64,000 nucleotides of DNA from the NCBI GenBank assembly GCA_037074705.1, contig CM073592.1:21796629-21860628 (forward strand), read 5' to 3'. Both the position numbers and the translations under genes were made by a program. Below are positions 36,738-49,190 of the stretch, one piece after another. The notes below the pieces were generated by a model. It was not told where the DNA came from, did no database searches, and saw nothing but the letters and a program-made list of their open reading frames with translations. This DNA is from Zhengitettix transpicula (lineage: Eukaryota; Arthropoda; Insecta; Orthoptera; Tetrigidae). Each line of letters starts with the position of its first letter. Positions within the stretch are counted from its first letter, which is position 1.

Positions 36738-36996
36738 ATCATATTTAAAACGTAATATTTAACAGATACAACGTTTCATCCGTAATTGGAACCTCTTCAG
36801 GAGTAAAATTACAATTCAATTCAGTTATAATTTATTATATAAGATTTAGGGTTAACAAAGCATTTTTGGCCTCAATGCATTATTCTAAATTTTCTTGTAA
36901 TAAATTTAACTGAGCAGAATTGTATCTTTACACCTGAAGAGTTCCCAATCAAGGATGAAACGTTGTGTCAAATGTTATGTTTTAAATATGATGATA
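36738..36996. repeat. PLE-B inverted pair with hammerhead-like motifs
   Basis: Arms 36738-36780 and 36953-36996 are inverted copies sharing ATATTTAAAAC and CAACGTTTCATCC. The motif is on the minus strand at 36772-36800 and on the plus strand at 36934-36962 (CTGAAGA ... GGATGAAACG). The stem is shorter than in PLE-A. A decayed single end of the same type lies at 48599-48624. Confidence 0.65.
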
Positions 36997-36999
36997 ATT

Positions 37000-38755
37000 T
37001 TTCCCATCCAATAGGGCTGTGATTTTATCATGAATTTTTAAAACAGAAGACAGATTATTATAATTTTTAACTTTTATTTTCTGATTTTTTTTGTCTTCAA
37101 TATTTATAAAACCCGGAACATTACGAAAACGTTCATCACATTTAACGGTTTTCTTTCCCTAGCCTGATATTTCCGAGATTTCCGGGCCGTTTTAATTATA
37201 AAATCTGTGAATCAGTATTTAACCACTCATTCAAATAAAATTTTCGTAAGAAGTAAACATCAAGCTTTCAATTAATAAGTTTTTATTTCTTACTTTATAT
37301 ATTTAAGATTTCTTACTTGTGTAATGTTCTGTAATCCTAACATATTTTTTCTTATTTACTAATATATTATTCCTTACATTCTTCCTTATCCTCACAATTT
37401 ATGTATAGTCTTAAACATCTAGAGTATTTATCTCATCCATACATTTGTAAGTAATATCAATTTGATTTGTACTATTTCCTCAGCCGAGGACTAATGGAAC
37501 TAATGAATATAAATCTAATCATCCTAAAACCTTTTAAAAAACTGCTCCATTATCCGAAAGGACATCAGTTTCGCCTAAGTCTTAATTTTTTGTTTTTAAT
37601 TGGATCAACCAGCACCTGATTCGTTTACGACAGTGATTCTTCACTGTTTTTTGCAATTATATTAATAGTTTTAATTTCAAACTGTCCCTTTACTAATTAA
37701 AATAATCCGTTTTTCATTTATTCAAAATAGCTCCGCCTAATTTTCCCCTCATTTTGATTGTTTTCGTTTAATATCGAACTTTCACTATTCGTTCGTATTT
37801 TTTTTTATTAATTAGGTCTAATATGAGAGCGGGAAATGCGTGTAGAGAAACGTTTCCTTGTTGAACTTTTGCTTCCATCGATACAATACCAGAGTCCGTT
37901 GGTGTTCTCCGGAAGGTTTCACGTCCTCATTGCGAACCCGCTGTGCAATTTTCTCTACGACCAAAAATTTATTCAAAACACCGACCCAATAAATAACTTG
38001 AGTGACATACTTTATTACCATAATTGCCTCGGTCGTGCTGTTCTGTACATACGCAGAAAGGCTATCTGCGGAAGGGAAGGGAGGGGGAACAGAGATTGTA
38101 AACAGCTATTAAACCGGAATGCCTGGACTTGAATTGTCCAAATTTGGAGTAAGGTACGTGAAATAAATTTTCTTCCCCGGCGTGAGTTGGGTAAATTAAA
38201 AAAGAAAAACAATTATGAGAAATGAAGTTGGGATGAGGAAGCAGTTGAAGTGTTGAGGGGGGGGGGGATTATTAAATATCCGGCTCTAACTGGGTTGTCA
38301 ACATTGAAGCTTGTTCTAGAAAGTTGATTGGAGCAATAAAAAAAAGCCAAATATTAAGCTGAATGTTCTTCGTGTCAAAATGAAGTATCGTTCAGGCCGG
38401 TAATATATTGGACCAGGTTAAGGGTAAAATTAAATTTTATTAATGTTGGAAGTGTAGACGTATCGGATCGATTTATGGCAGATGGAGCAATAAATATTTT
38501 TTTAAAAAAATCATAGACTCAAGTTTTTCTTTGCCTTTGTCTCTTTCAGTGACTCTTGAAATATACACAATACATTTCTACATTAATCTGCGTACTTTGA
38601 AGATAAATTTATATTTTACGTATTAGTTTTATACGGGTTTTTATTTAATAATGAAGTTCCCGTTTGTCACACAAATCTTCGTAAGAATCGAAGTTATCCG
38701 CAAAAGAAAAACTCATTTAATAAATCTAGAGTATCGTAAAAGGAAGCGCGAAAAT
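37000..38755. other. AT-rich stretch, no gene supported
   Basis: Holds a G11 tract at 38257-38267 and a T7A7 tract at 38497-38510. Open frames near 37818-38212 overlap on both strands and are not convincing. Confidence 0.4.
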
Positions 38756-38762
38756 ATTGTTA

Positions 38763-39370
38763 CAATCCAGCCAATGACAGAAAAGGCGTAAGCTTTCCCC
38801 TTCTCCAACCCTCACCCCCAAAAAACCATGCCCATCCGCTTATTGTACAATGGGGACAATTTCTGCTTCTAATGTCCACTCATCGTCACTGACCAATAGG
38901 AAAAGTCACGCCCACCAATATGGGGTGTCGGATTATTTATCGCTTCCGTCATTTAGGGTGTAGAGAACAGATCACATCCAAGACTTTGGCCTTTCGATTG
39001 CTTTTCGCTGCTAGTTAAATATATTTGGACAAGAGAATTTGTGACCGATATGAGCTGCGGCAATATCGTTGTAATTCGGCCATGATAGAAAAAAAAACAA
39101 CGAGCAACTCGCCCCTCCTCCAACCACACAAGACATGGTCATCGGCTCAGTGTATAATGGGAAAAATGTTTCTGATATCCACTCATCGTCGCTGACCAAT
39201 AAGAAAACGTCACGCCCTCCAACGGGGGTGGGGATTATTTCTTTCTTCCTAAGTTCTGATAGATTCCTTCTCTATGCCCCACCCCTTTTCCTCAATCGGA
39301 TGATGAGTCTTTTTGGTGCTCGTGAAATTTGTTTGGACAAGAGAATCTGTGTAATGAGATGCTCTCAGAT
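38763..39370 (+). repeat. Two-unit tandem repeat with CCAAT and CACGCCC motifs
   Basis: Two units about 303-308 bases apart. Shared landmarks: TCCACTCATCGTC (38875 and 39178), GACCAATA(G/A)GAAAA, TCACGCCC, GGATTATTT and TTTGGACAAGAGAAT (39024 and 39332). Each unit holds a CCAAT box and a CACGCCC element, which suggests a duplicated regulatory segment or satellite seed. A diverged relative is at 44035-44310. Confidence 0.65.
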
Positions 39371-39608
39371 AAGGTCCACGTATCTTTCCGGGCGGAATTA
39401 TTTTAAAGTGTTAACGTGATTAAATCAAATAGAGGGGGGCTAAGGGAAGGGACCGTAAAATATGTTAAGTGAAAATACGGAACCGTAGCCTTATTTAGAT
39501 GCATTGTCCGAAGTCGTCGTAAAACCTCTCTCTCTCTGTCCAACACCTGCTGCACCACTTTCACGCTCCAAGGGCAGACTTTATTGTTACTTGATTAGGG
39601 AGGCCTAG

Positions 39609-39815
39609 GACGTAGCCATTGCAACACTGCTTTCATTAGTTCCCGTTTTATGTGATAACCGCAAATTAAACTGCGGGAACAAAGGCGGACATACTCGTAA
39701 AGCTCTGCTTATTGCGTCACCAAACAGCGCCTTTCCAGGGAGTGCAGCTGTTGCAGTCGACCGTAAAGCAGCCCTTCTGACTACTTCCACCAAAGTTATA
39801 GGATCAGGCATCTGA
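39609..39815 (+). CDS. Candidate coding block, unknown protein
   Basis: After a stop at 39606-39608, a plus frame stays open for 69 codons to TGA at 39813-39815. It begins DVAIATLLSLVPVLC and includes CGNKGGHTRKALLIASPN and ends TTSTKVIGSGI. It has no in-frame Met, so it would be an internal or last exon. Composition is near 50% GC, against about 35% nearby. A 68-codon frame with a Met is open on the minus strand over the same bases, so the strand is uncertain. No family was recognised and no strong acceptor lies just upstream. Confidence 0.2.
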   Translation, partial: DVAIATLLSLVPVLCDNRKLNCGNKGGHTRKALLIASPNSAFPGSAAVAVDRKAALLTTSTKVIGSGI

Positions 39816-40432
39816 AAACAAGTGGACCACAGGAAACGTCGTGGCTGTGGAAGAGAGAAATAAAAAAAAAAATTCCCATTAAAGAAGAAGCTGGGTGTGG
39901 GACAGTAGACGACTTAGGATTCGGAGGAAGGTTGGATAGGCCTCAAGGAAGCTATTAAATTACGGTCCATTTTAAATTTTACTATGCAGAATCATTGGAT
40001 TTTATATATCATTGCAAATTTCGCATAGGATCGATTTTAGATTTTGTTTGAGTCGCAATGGGAAAGTGAGTTTAAGGAAAAATCTCGGATGACCTCACGA
40101 GTGTTTTGGAAAGTAATGAGAAAATTATATTATCAAGAAAAATATGAAGATCCCGTAGAGGTGAGGAAGTATTACAGAAATAATAATTTAAGGTAACTTC
40201 AGACTTATTCAGAAAACAAATAGATACATTCAAGGATTGAAGACAGAACATGACGTGATGGAAAAATTTCGATAGTTTTTATTTATGACTTTTTCTTGGT
40301 TTAATTTTCATGTTTTTTCTCTCTCATTTTTTATCTTGTTTCTTCAAAACACTGTTCATTTAAACGGTCGTTAACCGTTTAGTAGTCCTTTATATTTAGT
40401 TTGGAAAAGTATCGCTGTCGAGTCACATTCAG

Positions 40433-40492
40433 TAGAGAGTCAAAAATGCCGAGACAAGTCGGACGACTGTTTCTGAATTGCAGTCGCCGTGT
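40433..40492 (+). CDS. Candidate first coding exon
   Basis: An acceptor-like CACATTCAG precedes 40433. ATG at 40446 has a good context (AAAAATGCC) and gives MPRQVGRLFLNCSRR before the donor GT|GTAAGT at 40493. It leaves phase 2. No later exon with a matching phase was identified, so support is weak. Confidence 0.15.
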
Positions 40493-41040
40493 GTAAGTTA
40501 AACTGTTCGTACCTATTTGTCGGTCATAAACACAAGATTCCTATCAGTAAGAAACGGTGTCGATCTGAAAACAGTGTGCGACTTGTAACGGAGGACAGAT
40601 CACACAATCCCCCCCCACCCCCCTTGCGTGGCAACGTCGTTAGTGTTAATGGCCCGAGGTGACTACGTGCCCAAGCAAACAAAATAAACCTCTTCTTCTC
40701 CTCCTCCTTTGCAACACCACCACCACCTCTTTCACTGGTAGCCCGTTGCGATGTGGCGTATCGTATTGTGGTCTGCCCCCTTAGCCGTGTTCGTCATCAA
40801 AATAATTCGTATAGTGTCAGGCGACAACTCTGATGAATGTTTCGGACATTCCTGCAGGAGATACCAGGACAATCTTTCTTAGTTACCTAGTTTACATAGT
40901 TAATTATTGTACAAGTGCGGAAAACGGTCATTATTGTATAATTATTCCTACTTCTATGCGTGGGAAAAGAGAAAAATCTGTTCGACTAGGAACAATATGG
41001 CCAAAATAACAGACATCGCAAAAATAAAAATGGGAACGTT

Positions 41041-41298
41041 ATTTTTGTGACGTAATTTTGATTTAACGACGGAAATTTTTAAATGACAAGTCTGTTCATT
41101 CAGAGATTATTTAGAATTATCCTGAAAGTTATTTTATGTAACAACAAAACTTAAAAAGAAATCGTTAACAAAGTTTTTTTTTACGTAATTTTTGTTTACA
41201 GGCGTAAATGAAAAATCTGCTTCATTCAGATATTATTTAGAATTATCCTGGAAGTTATTTTATGTAGCAACAAAACTTAAAAAGAAATCGTTAAGTAC
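41041..41298 (+). repeat. Two-unit tandem duplication of about 126 bases
   Basis: TATTTAGAATTATCCTG, GTTATTTTATGTA, and CAACAAAACTTAAAAAGAAA followed by TCGTTAA recur with an offset of about 126 bases. The left parts (TGACGTAATTTT and TTACGTAATTTT) also match. By eye the right two thirds are about 95% alike, suggesting a recent local duplication. Confidence 0.75.
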
Positions 41299-41895
41299 AG
41301 GGGATATATTATAGGTCCTGACATATAGCAAGTAGTACGAAATGCGCAGTCATCATAGGGGAAAGTTCGTTTGGAGACAAGCTGGTGTAACGCTACTATC
41401 ATTCTTAAAACATTCATTATATTATTAACGAACGGGATTTACAGACAGCACCGATGAGATTTTTTTGACTTCCAACATATCCAGAACTGAACACAATAAT
41501 TTTCATTGCGTCAAGTTTTCAGAATAGCTTAAAACACTACCAAGTTGCTGTAACAAAGGTTCGTGCTAAAGTGACCTCATGTCTATTCCCGCTACAACGT
41601 CAGGTTTGTGGACGACTGAGCATAGTATTTTGTTCCTACTAGCTATTCCTCTTTACTTACACCTTAATTATGACTTTCTGCTGAAAGAATAAGGAGGTAT
41701 GGAATAGAAACGTAAAGAACAAGTTACTCCGAAAAATAATGGTTTTAAGACTTAAAATATAAGTTATTGATTGCTAAAGTCAAATTGAGATTTAAATATC
41801 GACTCTGTCTATTATAATAAAAATTCGCAGGTAAAATGAAAAAAAAACAACATTTAATTCATATGTGGGTCAGGACACTCCATTTAATCCAAAGG

Positions 41896-42440
41896 TCTGC
41901 GAAGGTTATTCTCTCGCAGGCAGTACCTGCGAGGGATGTTCTCTCGCAGGCAGAACCTTTTAGGACAGATACGAAGAGGCTACCTTTGAGTATGCCTTTT
42001 CCTCATCGTTTTTGAACTAAGGTTCCCACAAGCCGAGGCACCTCGGCCTGTTTTGAGAGGTGTTTGTTCCGGGATCACAGACCTTGGGCATACGGTAAGA
42101 GTTGTTCGCTATTCCCATTGGAATAGTCGGCCAGCTGCCTCCTAAACTGGTCGAGGCACAGAGGAGGGAATGCTGCGTCCCCACAGCAAACTCCTCTCCC
42201 GCTATAGAAAGGGCGTGGGACAAGTACCCAATGCCCGACCTACCTGATGCAGGGTTTCCCTGCATTTCTTTAGGCGAATGCCGGGTAGGATCCTTATAAT
42301 ATAGCCCGGGGGCCCTAGTTAACCTTTGGCTACCTTCCTTTACCCTTCCGCATCCCCCCATTCAAACCCCTTCCTATGCTATTAAAGGGGAGTTGCCCAA
42401 CGTGTATTACCCTCATGTAGCCTGTTGCTCTTAAAAAAAA
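41896..42440 (-). repeat. Interspersed repeat family R, copy 2 (inverted)
   Basis: The reverse complement of the repeat at 30505 and 60682. It ends at 42440 with the A-rich complement of the T8 start. This copy keeps the fullest other end: CCTGCGAG at 41926-41933 pairs with CTCGCAGG at 41943-41950, and a second CTGCGAAGG/CTCGCAGG pair lies just outside. Frames of 114 codons (minus) and 65 codons (plus) are repeat-derived. Confidence 0.8.
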
Positions 42441-42444
42441 CACT

Positions 42445-43405
42445 CCATTTTCGATCCGATCGTGTCATTTCCCATCAAAGTAACCAAAATTATCTTTCAG
42501 AAAAAAAAAATAGTTTCTTGTATGTGTCACGACATTCTATAGCGTGTACAATTATTTCTTTATGAAAATCCCCCTATAATAATTCTTTCATGCGATGAAT
42601 GGGCCACTCTTATGGTCCACGACGAGCCTTTGAAGTCGAACGTTTGCAGCTCTTTGGTTTGCAAATCAGGAGGTAACCAGTTTGCAGACAATGGTTCCAG
42701 CTATGTTACGAGTCCCGGGCTATTAATAAGCTTGCATTTTATTCTAGTGAAACTCTCACTCTGTGGCACTAAACGATAGTTGTGATGTTAATGGCGGATT
42801 ACCAATCCATTACGTAAACATAAATATAAGCTTTCGTCGTACCTGACAGACACCTGTCGGCGGTTTCTCCACTTTGAAAAAAATTTCTTCTGACTGTGTG
42901 AAATTCCTACTTATTCTTCTTTTATGTTTGTGTGTTGTTCTTTTTGTCTCGCATTTTTTTCCCTCCATACCTAAGCATTCCTTCGGACTGTAGAGGTCTG
43001 GGCTACCAGCGAAACACTAACAAAGCGAGTGAATATTTCATTCCGTAAAATATGTTTTTCTGATTATATCAGACCGTGTTGTCTTGCCAGTAGAGTAATT
43101 TCGTGTAAAATATTTGCTGTAAACAACCAACGAAATGTATTTCCTGATTGGTCTTTTTTGATCATAGAATACCTGTATTTTTTTCTCTTATTGATAAAGA
43201 TCAGATTAATATTCAGGGACAAAAACCACACACAGCCTCGTATGTTAAAAAAAATATTTTATTCGCTTTCGACCTACCAGGACGCTTTCAACCTTATTTT
43301 AATCTTAATGCATCTAATACGTCGGAAGGCGTGTTTTTTCTCCCTGATTAATGAATTGAATTTACTGTTTATAATAATGATATATATAAATACCTAATCT
43401 CACTA
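42445..43405. other. No gene supported
   Basis: The 122-codon frame at 43029-43397 lies in T-rich DNA, is very rich in I, F and L, and has no splice context. It is treated as chance. Confidence 0.4.
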
Positions 43406-43412
43406 TTGAGAA

Positions 43413-43583
43413 ATTTTAAGTCAGAAAAAAATAATTAACAACGTGCCACGGCCACGGCAGTCGTAATAGAATGACCTGTCAATCAAAAATATTTCTTTAA
43501 AAAAAACTTTAACCCGATGATGTCGCAAATTAAGCGATGAAATGTTTTTAATTTAATAACTTATTTTTTTCTGACTTAAAATT
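43413..43583. repeat. PLE-C foldback copy with hammerhead-like core
   Basis: TTTTAAGTCAGAAAAAAATAA at about 43413-43433 is repeated inverted at 43556-43583. Inside on the plus strand, CCGATGA (43514-43520), stem TGTCGC/GCGATG around AAATTAA and AAAT follow an A-rich run. The stem and loop match the 23586-23614 copy. The core has C for U at position 4 and lacks the GAAA guanine. Confidence 0.5.
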
Positions 43584-44034
43584 GGCTGATGTTTATTTAT
43601 TTACTGTTTATAATTACTTAAGCTTCCATATATGTGTGGGGGTTTCTTAGTTTTCATGACCCCTTCGTCGACTCAAATTCGATTTAAAAAAATTTCTAAT
43701 CTAGTCTGAAAACTAAGACATGCAGAAGTATTTAACTATTTTTACCAAGTCACACTAAAAGTCAATTTTTTAAGTTTAGAAAAAATATTGAAGCTGTAGC
43801 GAGGGTAGGAAATGAACTATTTTATGGAGATTTTTTTAGATATTTTGCTGAAAGAATATTTTATTTATTTATTGCGTTGAAACCGGTTGCGTTGTAACAG
43901 GTACAATGTTCCGTAATTATTAGACACTCCGTGGCTAATAATTTTAAATACTATGCTATATAAAAATAGTTCTGGCTGACAAAGTAGGACGTACCTTTAA
44001 GCCATTAGACCGTATAATAGGATTACTGTACACG

Positions 44035-44310
44035 TATCCATTTTGGTAATACTAGACCACGCCCCCCTCCCCCACCACCCGAAATGGTGAGGATAATTGT
44101 GTTAACCAATCACTGCAATTTAAGAGTCTAATGACGCAACCTACTTAGGTGGTGGGGATAATTTACTTTCATTTTCTTTAAGCCGATATTCCTGCTGTAC
44201 AAACAGAAATGGTGATCGGATTATTTGCTATTTAACGCTTAACCGAGCGGGCAAAAAATAGCATGCCAAATGGAAACCATTTCGTGGTTGTCTGGATAAT
44301 TTACTTTATA
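44035..44310 (+). repeat. Diverged relative of the CCAAT/CACGCCC repeat
   Basis: ACCACGCCC, AACCAATCA and repeated GGATAATTTACTTT or GGATTATTT blocks recur at intervals, as in 38763-39370. Similarity is patchy and was judged by eye. Confidence 0.35.
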
Positions 44311-44314
44311 TAGG

Positions 44315-47300
44315 TAAAACTAGTCTATCAGAGATAAAAACATTTTTTTTAAAATAAATAAAATGTTTAAAACGAGGGATAGACATTACACTTCCGGCGT
44401 CCGCACACACTTCTCATTGATTCTCCCTCACTCTCCTCAGCTCGCGTTTTTTTATTAGGTGGAATTTGCAACGTTTGCATTCCACCAAGATCACGGCGTG
44501 TATTAAATTAGCAAAGTAGCCCATAATTTGAGAGAGGCGTGCGTCGAAAACGCCAACGACGTCGAGGAACGTGAGCAACAAGTTCTCCGTGGCGAGACTA
44601 ATTAGCGGAGCCGGGTGCCATATAAAAATTTGTGTGTGAGTGTCGTGATTGCGCAGGTGTCGGGTCGACGAACCATGGAATGGCTAGACTCAAGGCAGAC
44701 GGCGGCAGGTGCAGGTGAAAGTGCGTCACAGCTGCTGCTATCGACCCGTACACATCCGGGAGACAGACACTCGCAGACCAGGAGGCCATCGGTCTCATGT
44801 CTCGTGCTTACAAGAGACCACTGTATTGGTTGGATGAAGGTCGGCATATTCAATCGATTCCTCAAGAGTCGAGGTCAAGGACTTTATGTGCAAAGAACAG
44901 TAATGCCTCATTGACTACGAAGAAATACTAACACAATGCCGGTGGGGTGAATCGCAAGAGATTGTTGACCAAATAAAAAAAAAGGTAGCTAATAAAATTA
45001 TCACACAGTGGGGACTGCCCAGCGAATGGACATTGATAAACTGAAATATTAAGAACAGTGGAGCAATTTCGATGTTGTGAGAGGTAAAATTGGTCGACTT
45101 ACAGACGACAGCCAATAATATTTTAATTTCTGACTGGTCCATTCCTGAGGTAGCCATTGCGAAATCAACAGTTTGTTGTCAACCGTAGCCAAAGTCTGAA
45201 GATAAGTAAATTTCACACTAATAATTTTATTAACTTTATTCTACTGTTTTTAGATATTTTGCCTAAGTAAAGCATTTTTTCTTGTTGTAGTAGACAATTT
45301 ACTTCAGGCATGTTGTTCATTCAAAGCATTTTGTTCATTAACCGGATATTTTTTTACCCGAATGATTTTTTTTAATAAATACATTTGTGCCGAAACTTCC
45401 AAATGATGTAATTGGGGACGAAAAAAAGAATTCTGTAAACGAGAATTTGAGAACCTGAGTGTTTCACCCTACAACAAATAATTACGTGTTTTAAATCCGC
45501 CAACGGAGCCACTCGAACGGAAACTTACGTCGGTACGTGTCAAAGGATCAGAAAAATGATTTCTGTATGTGTACTGCACACGACAGCTGCCAGTGTTCAA
45601 AATAAAAAAGTAAGCATGTTCGAATTAAATCTAACATGAAATTCGAGACCGGGGGGAGGGGGGCGGGGGCGGAAATTAGCACTGTGTAATCGCTGCAACG
45701 ACACTAGGAGATGAGAAACATGGCTGCTGAGTCGTTTCATGATTTTCAACTGTAAATTTCAAATCTGGTAAAGATGTGTAGAAATTATCTATGTTCGAGG
45801 AAGAGAACCAAAGTCCCGCACGAGATAGAAGAAGGTCGAAAATTACGAACGAAGCGACCAATGACTGTGTCATTTGATTATTTAGATTATTACATAAAGG
45901 ACCTAAGACAAAAAAAACCATTAAACATAAAAAATAACTTTAACATTACGTATGGACCGTATTGTAAATTTTTATCTCGTGGTTGAGTAAACTCTCAGAA
46001 CGACAAATTTATTAAATTACAATTACAAACTCTAAAAAACAAACATTGTACTTTCCAAAAAATATATATTTTATTTTAAACTACGATCAAGATGCAATGT
46101 AAAATATAACAGTAATTAGTAATTGAAAATGATAAGTATATTAATTAATGTTCCATTTATATTAAATGTATTTTTCAATTGCTCGTTGTAATTTAATAAA
46201 AGTCCTGTTAAAGTGGGTCATTTTTTAAGTTTTCCCGATCTATTTATTAATATTTTATGACGGAACCTATTTTTTTAATGCATAAATTAAACTATTTTTT
46301 AAAGACCTAAAGTCAGCTCGAACCGTAGTTACATAATTCATTTTTCTGATGTTTAATGTGTTTTTTTTGGTCTGATAATGTGTTTCATTTACATAAATGA
46401 ATTTTTTACAGTGCTTTTTAGATTAGATAATTTTTCTTTCCTTCAATCCTCGGGAAAAGAAAAGAAAAACTATACGTTCAAGTGTGTACATTTAATTTGC
46501 AACTGATATTAAAATGAAATTTTAGAAGACAAAATTTTTTATATATATTTTTAAGTATATCTACATTTAACGATTATTTCGAAAAAAAAGTCTAATGTGT
46601 CAATCAAGGAAAATATAGGGTTATATTTTTATTTTTTAAAAAAAAGGGTTTTCATGATACAAAATGCTAGTTTCCTACATGTTAAACGTGAGTTTCATTA
46701 AGGAGGGAAAATATTTCTGTGCATGCAAAATTTTCTCCTCATATAAGATGACCTTTTCTGGCTTCTGTGTGTGTGTGTGGAGGGGGGGGGGTTGATTACC
46801 CTCCAGCAACGTAAAAGGAGACTTAAAAATCCCGGCATACGAAAACAAACAATAACAGTATATTCTTGTGTACGTGAATCATCATTTGGCCTTATTTGCA
46901 GGGAAAATAAAGGGAGATTTTTATTATTTTGTTTTTCTCTCCCTTTATTGAACTTTGTAGGTCTACATATAACATTGCCCTGGGGCCGCCGTTCTAAACA
47001 TGGGAAGAAATGTTGACTTGCCTATTTTAATATTTTTGTTCCCTCAAGGTCTCTGTTATTACAAGACGAGATTGTGTGCAGGGGTTTGAGAATACGGGAA
47101 TTTTCGCGTGCTTGTTAATGTGGAGATTGTGGAAGGCGTCGGTTAAAAGAACTAATCACGTGGAAAAGTAAAAAAAAAAAAAAAAAACGTTCTCTCTCCC
47201 AATTAAGGGCGAGGGGGCGTGTAAAGAAAATTATCAAACTTAAAGGTGCGATAGCTTTGGGAGGTGTTGGGGGATTTTTCTGCCTCGCTAATGAAAGTCA

Positions 47301-48590
47301 AATATTTTTCTTTCGGCCACCAGTCTGACTACTCTGAGAATAAGAGATAATGCTTACCAACAATGTTTTCGTTTAATTTTAGCAGGCAGTGAAAAGGCGC
47401 AAACTGGAGAAAGACAGGAGGACCATGGTGAAAGAGGATGGTCTCTGTTACGAAATTCTGGTTTAAATGTCACCGCAAAGGATAATTTTTTTTTTAGAAA
47501 AAAAAAGACAAAGAAATTAAATATTTGAACGCTAAATGCATCGTATTTTCACGCCTATTTTTTTCCTTCTGGACAGGATATAAGCTTGCATGTTTTTGTG
47601 GAAACGATGTAATTAAATAATTCAATAGCGAAGGATGAAGAAAACGAAAAACCGCCATTTAGCCCTTAATAAAATAGAAGGAAAGAAAAAAAACGAAGTT
47701 TCACGAGAGGAGGCTCCAAAAATCACGTCTGCTACGAAAACTTTGCTCTTCTAAGACGAAAGTAAACAAGATTAAAGAAGAAACTGTGGAAGGAGAAGTA
47801 AAAAGCCTCAAGTAAGGAAATTAATAAAAATAGTAGCCATCAAGCAAACGAGATTTGGCTCAGTCAAATACTCGTAAATTTTTATATGCTAATTAATTAA
47901 GAGTATTGTCTTGTATATATTGGAAATTCATTCTGAAATTATTGTAAGTACACTTTTCCCACAAAATACCATTCGGAAACTTCGCTTTGTTGATTTTTCA
48001 TTCATTTTTTGCAGTCCCTAATTTCCAATGCTCACTATGGTAAAGGAAATGTTTTAAGGTTTTAAATTATTTAACATTTTTGAACAATTCTACATTTGTG
48101 TTTCAAAACTTTATCACATTTTTAATAATTCTGGAATTGGGTAATTTAAAATTTAATTCAAATCCTGTCAGGATAATTTTTCTTTCATAGCCTTTATTTA
48201 GACCTGAACTTGTTTGAAAGCACGTTTTTATTAAATTTTTAATCGTCATGATAGGAAAACTGTAAAGTATTCCCTTTATTCTATCATATTAAATATCGAT
48301 ATAGGTAAATTTAATTTCATGTTCCCTCATTCTCATAATTTTCTTCAAAACCTAAAAAAAATATTATCGCTTTAAATTGGAAATTAAGCTTGGAAATTTA
48401 AAGCCAAATCTAGACGAAAAGTGAGACCATTTGGCCTTTTGATTTATTAATTTTGCAGCTATAAACCTACCCTCAATATTTGTAATATACAAATAATTTA
48501 AAATGACAAATGAATAAAGCAGCCCAATTTATGAGAAATATATTTTAATAAAATGAGAAATAACATTAATCAAATAAAAATCATCCTGAC
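44315..48590. other. Long stretch without supported genes
   Basis: A higher-GC patch at 44535-44900 has open frames on both strands. A G10 tract is at 46782-46791 and a T6A8 tract near 46632-46645. No exon chain, RNA gene or known transposon was recognised. Confidence 0.35.
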
Positions 48591-48598
48591 TGACCTAT

Positions 48599-48624
48599 CG
48601 TTCCTTTTTTTGAAACCTCTTCAG
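48599..48624 (-). repeat. Decayed PLE-B terminus
   Basis: On the minus strand, CTGAAGAGGTTTC and an A-run end in GGAACG. It matches the 36772-36800 motif with changes in the stem. Confidence 0.35.
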
Positions 48625-48680
48625 GTGCAAATTAAAAAATGTTACAAGTCCATTAAATAATATTGGACTTTATATAATAT

Positions 48681-48822
48681 TTATTATAAGTAATAAAAAC
48701 ATTTTATACTGCCTCAGATTTATTTCAAAAACTTCAGACAGCTTTTGACATTATGTCAAACATATACAAATTTTTAAAATAAATCGGAGACTATATAAAA
48801 TGTTTTTGTAACTACTAATAAA
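48681..48822. repeat. Inverted repeat, possible MITE
   Basis: AAAAACATTTTATA and the following GATTTATTT in 48681-48725 are matched inverted in 48777-48822, around a loop of about 50 bases. No target duplication was checked beyond eye inspection. Confidence 0.5.
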
Positions 48823-49190
48823 TTTTACTAGTCTGAATATTTATAGAGAGAACAAGATTTTATAAGAATTATATTTATAATACAACTATATTAATATTTA
48901 TTATATATTATTTACAATTTATTTCTTGAAAAAGCAATATATATTTAAACTTTTGGGTGGAAATTTTTTAAAAGTGTCTGCTTTACCCACACATTGCAGC
49001 CGAAATGACTTCATATATATATTGCTGTTGATTGTATTATAGGTATTTTAAATTATTTTACTACTGTTAAAAACCAAATCTGTCCACAACCCCGTTTTTT
49101 AATCTCCTTTATCTCGTTACAATTTCTTCCACAGCACTGATTCTGTATTGCAATATCGTGATTCGTGCAGATGTAACACCCCCACTCTTC

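Noticed and set aside
42017..42361. 114-codon minus frame and the related frames at 30639-30851, 42102-42299, 60846-61028 and 60907-61113
   Set aside because: All lie in the interspersed family R. They are repeat sequence, not host genes, unless selection on the frame is shown.
43029..43397. 122-codon frame
   Set aside because: T-rich DNA with a hydrophobic, low-complexity peptide and no splice context.
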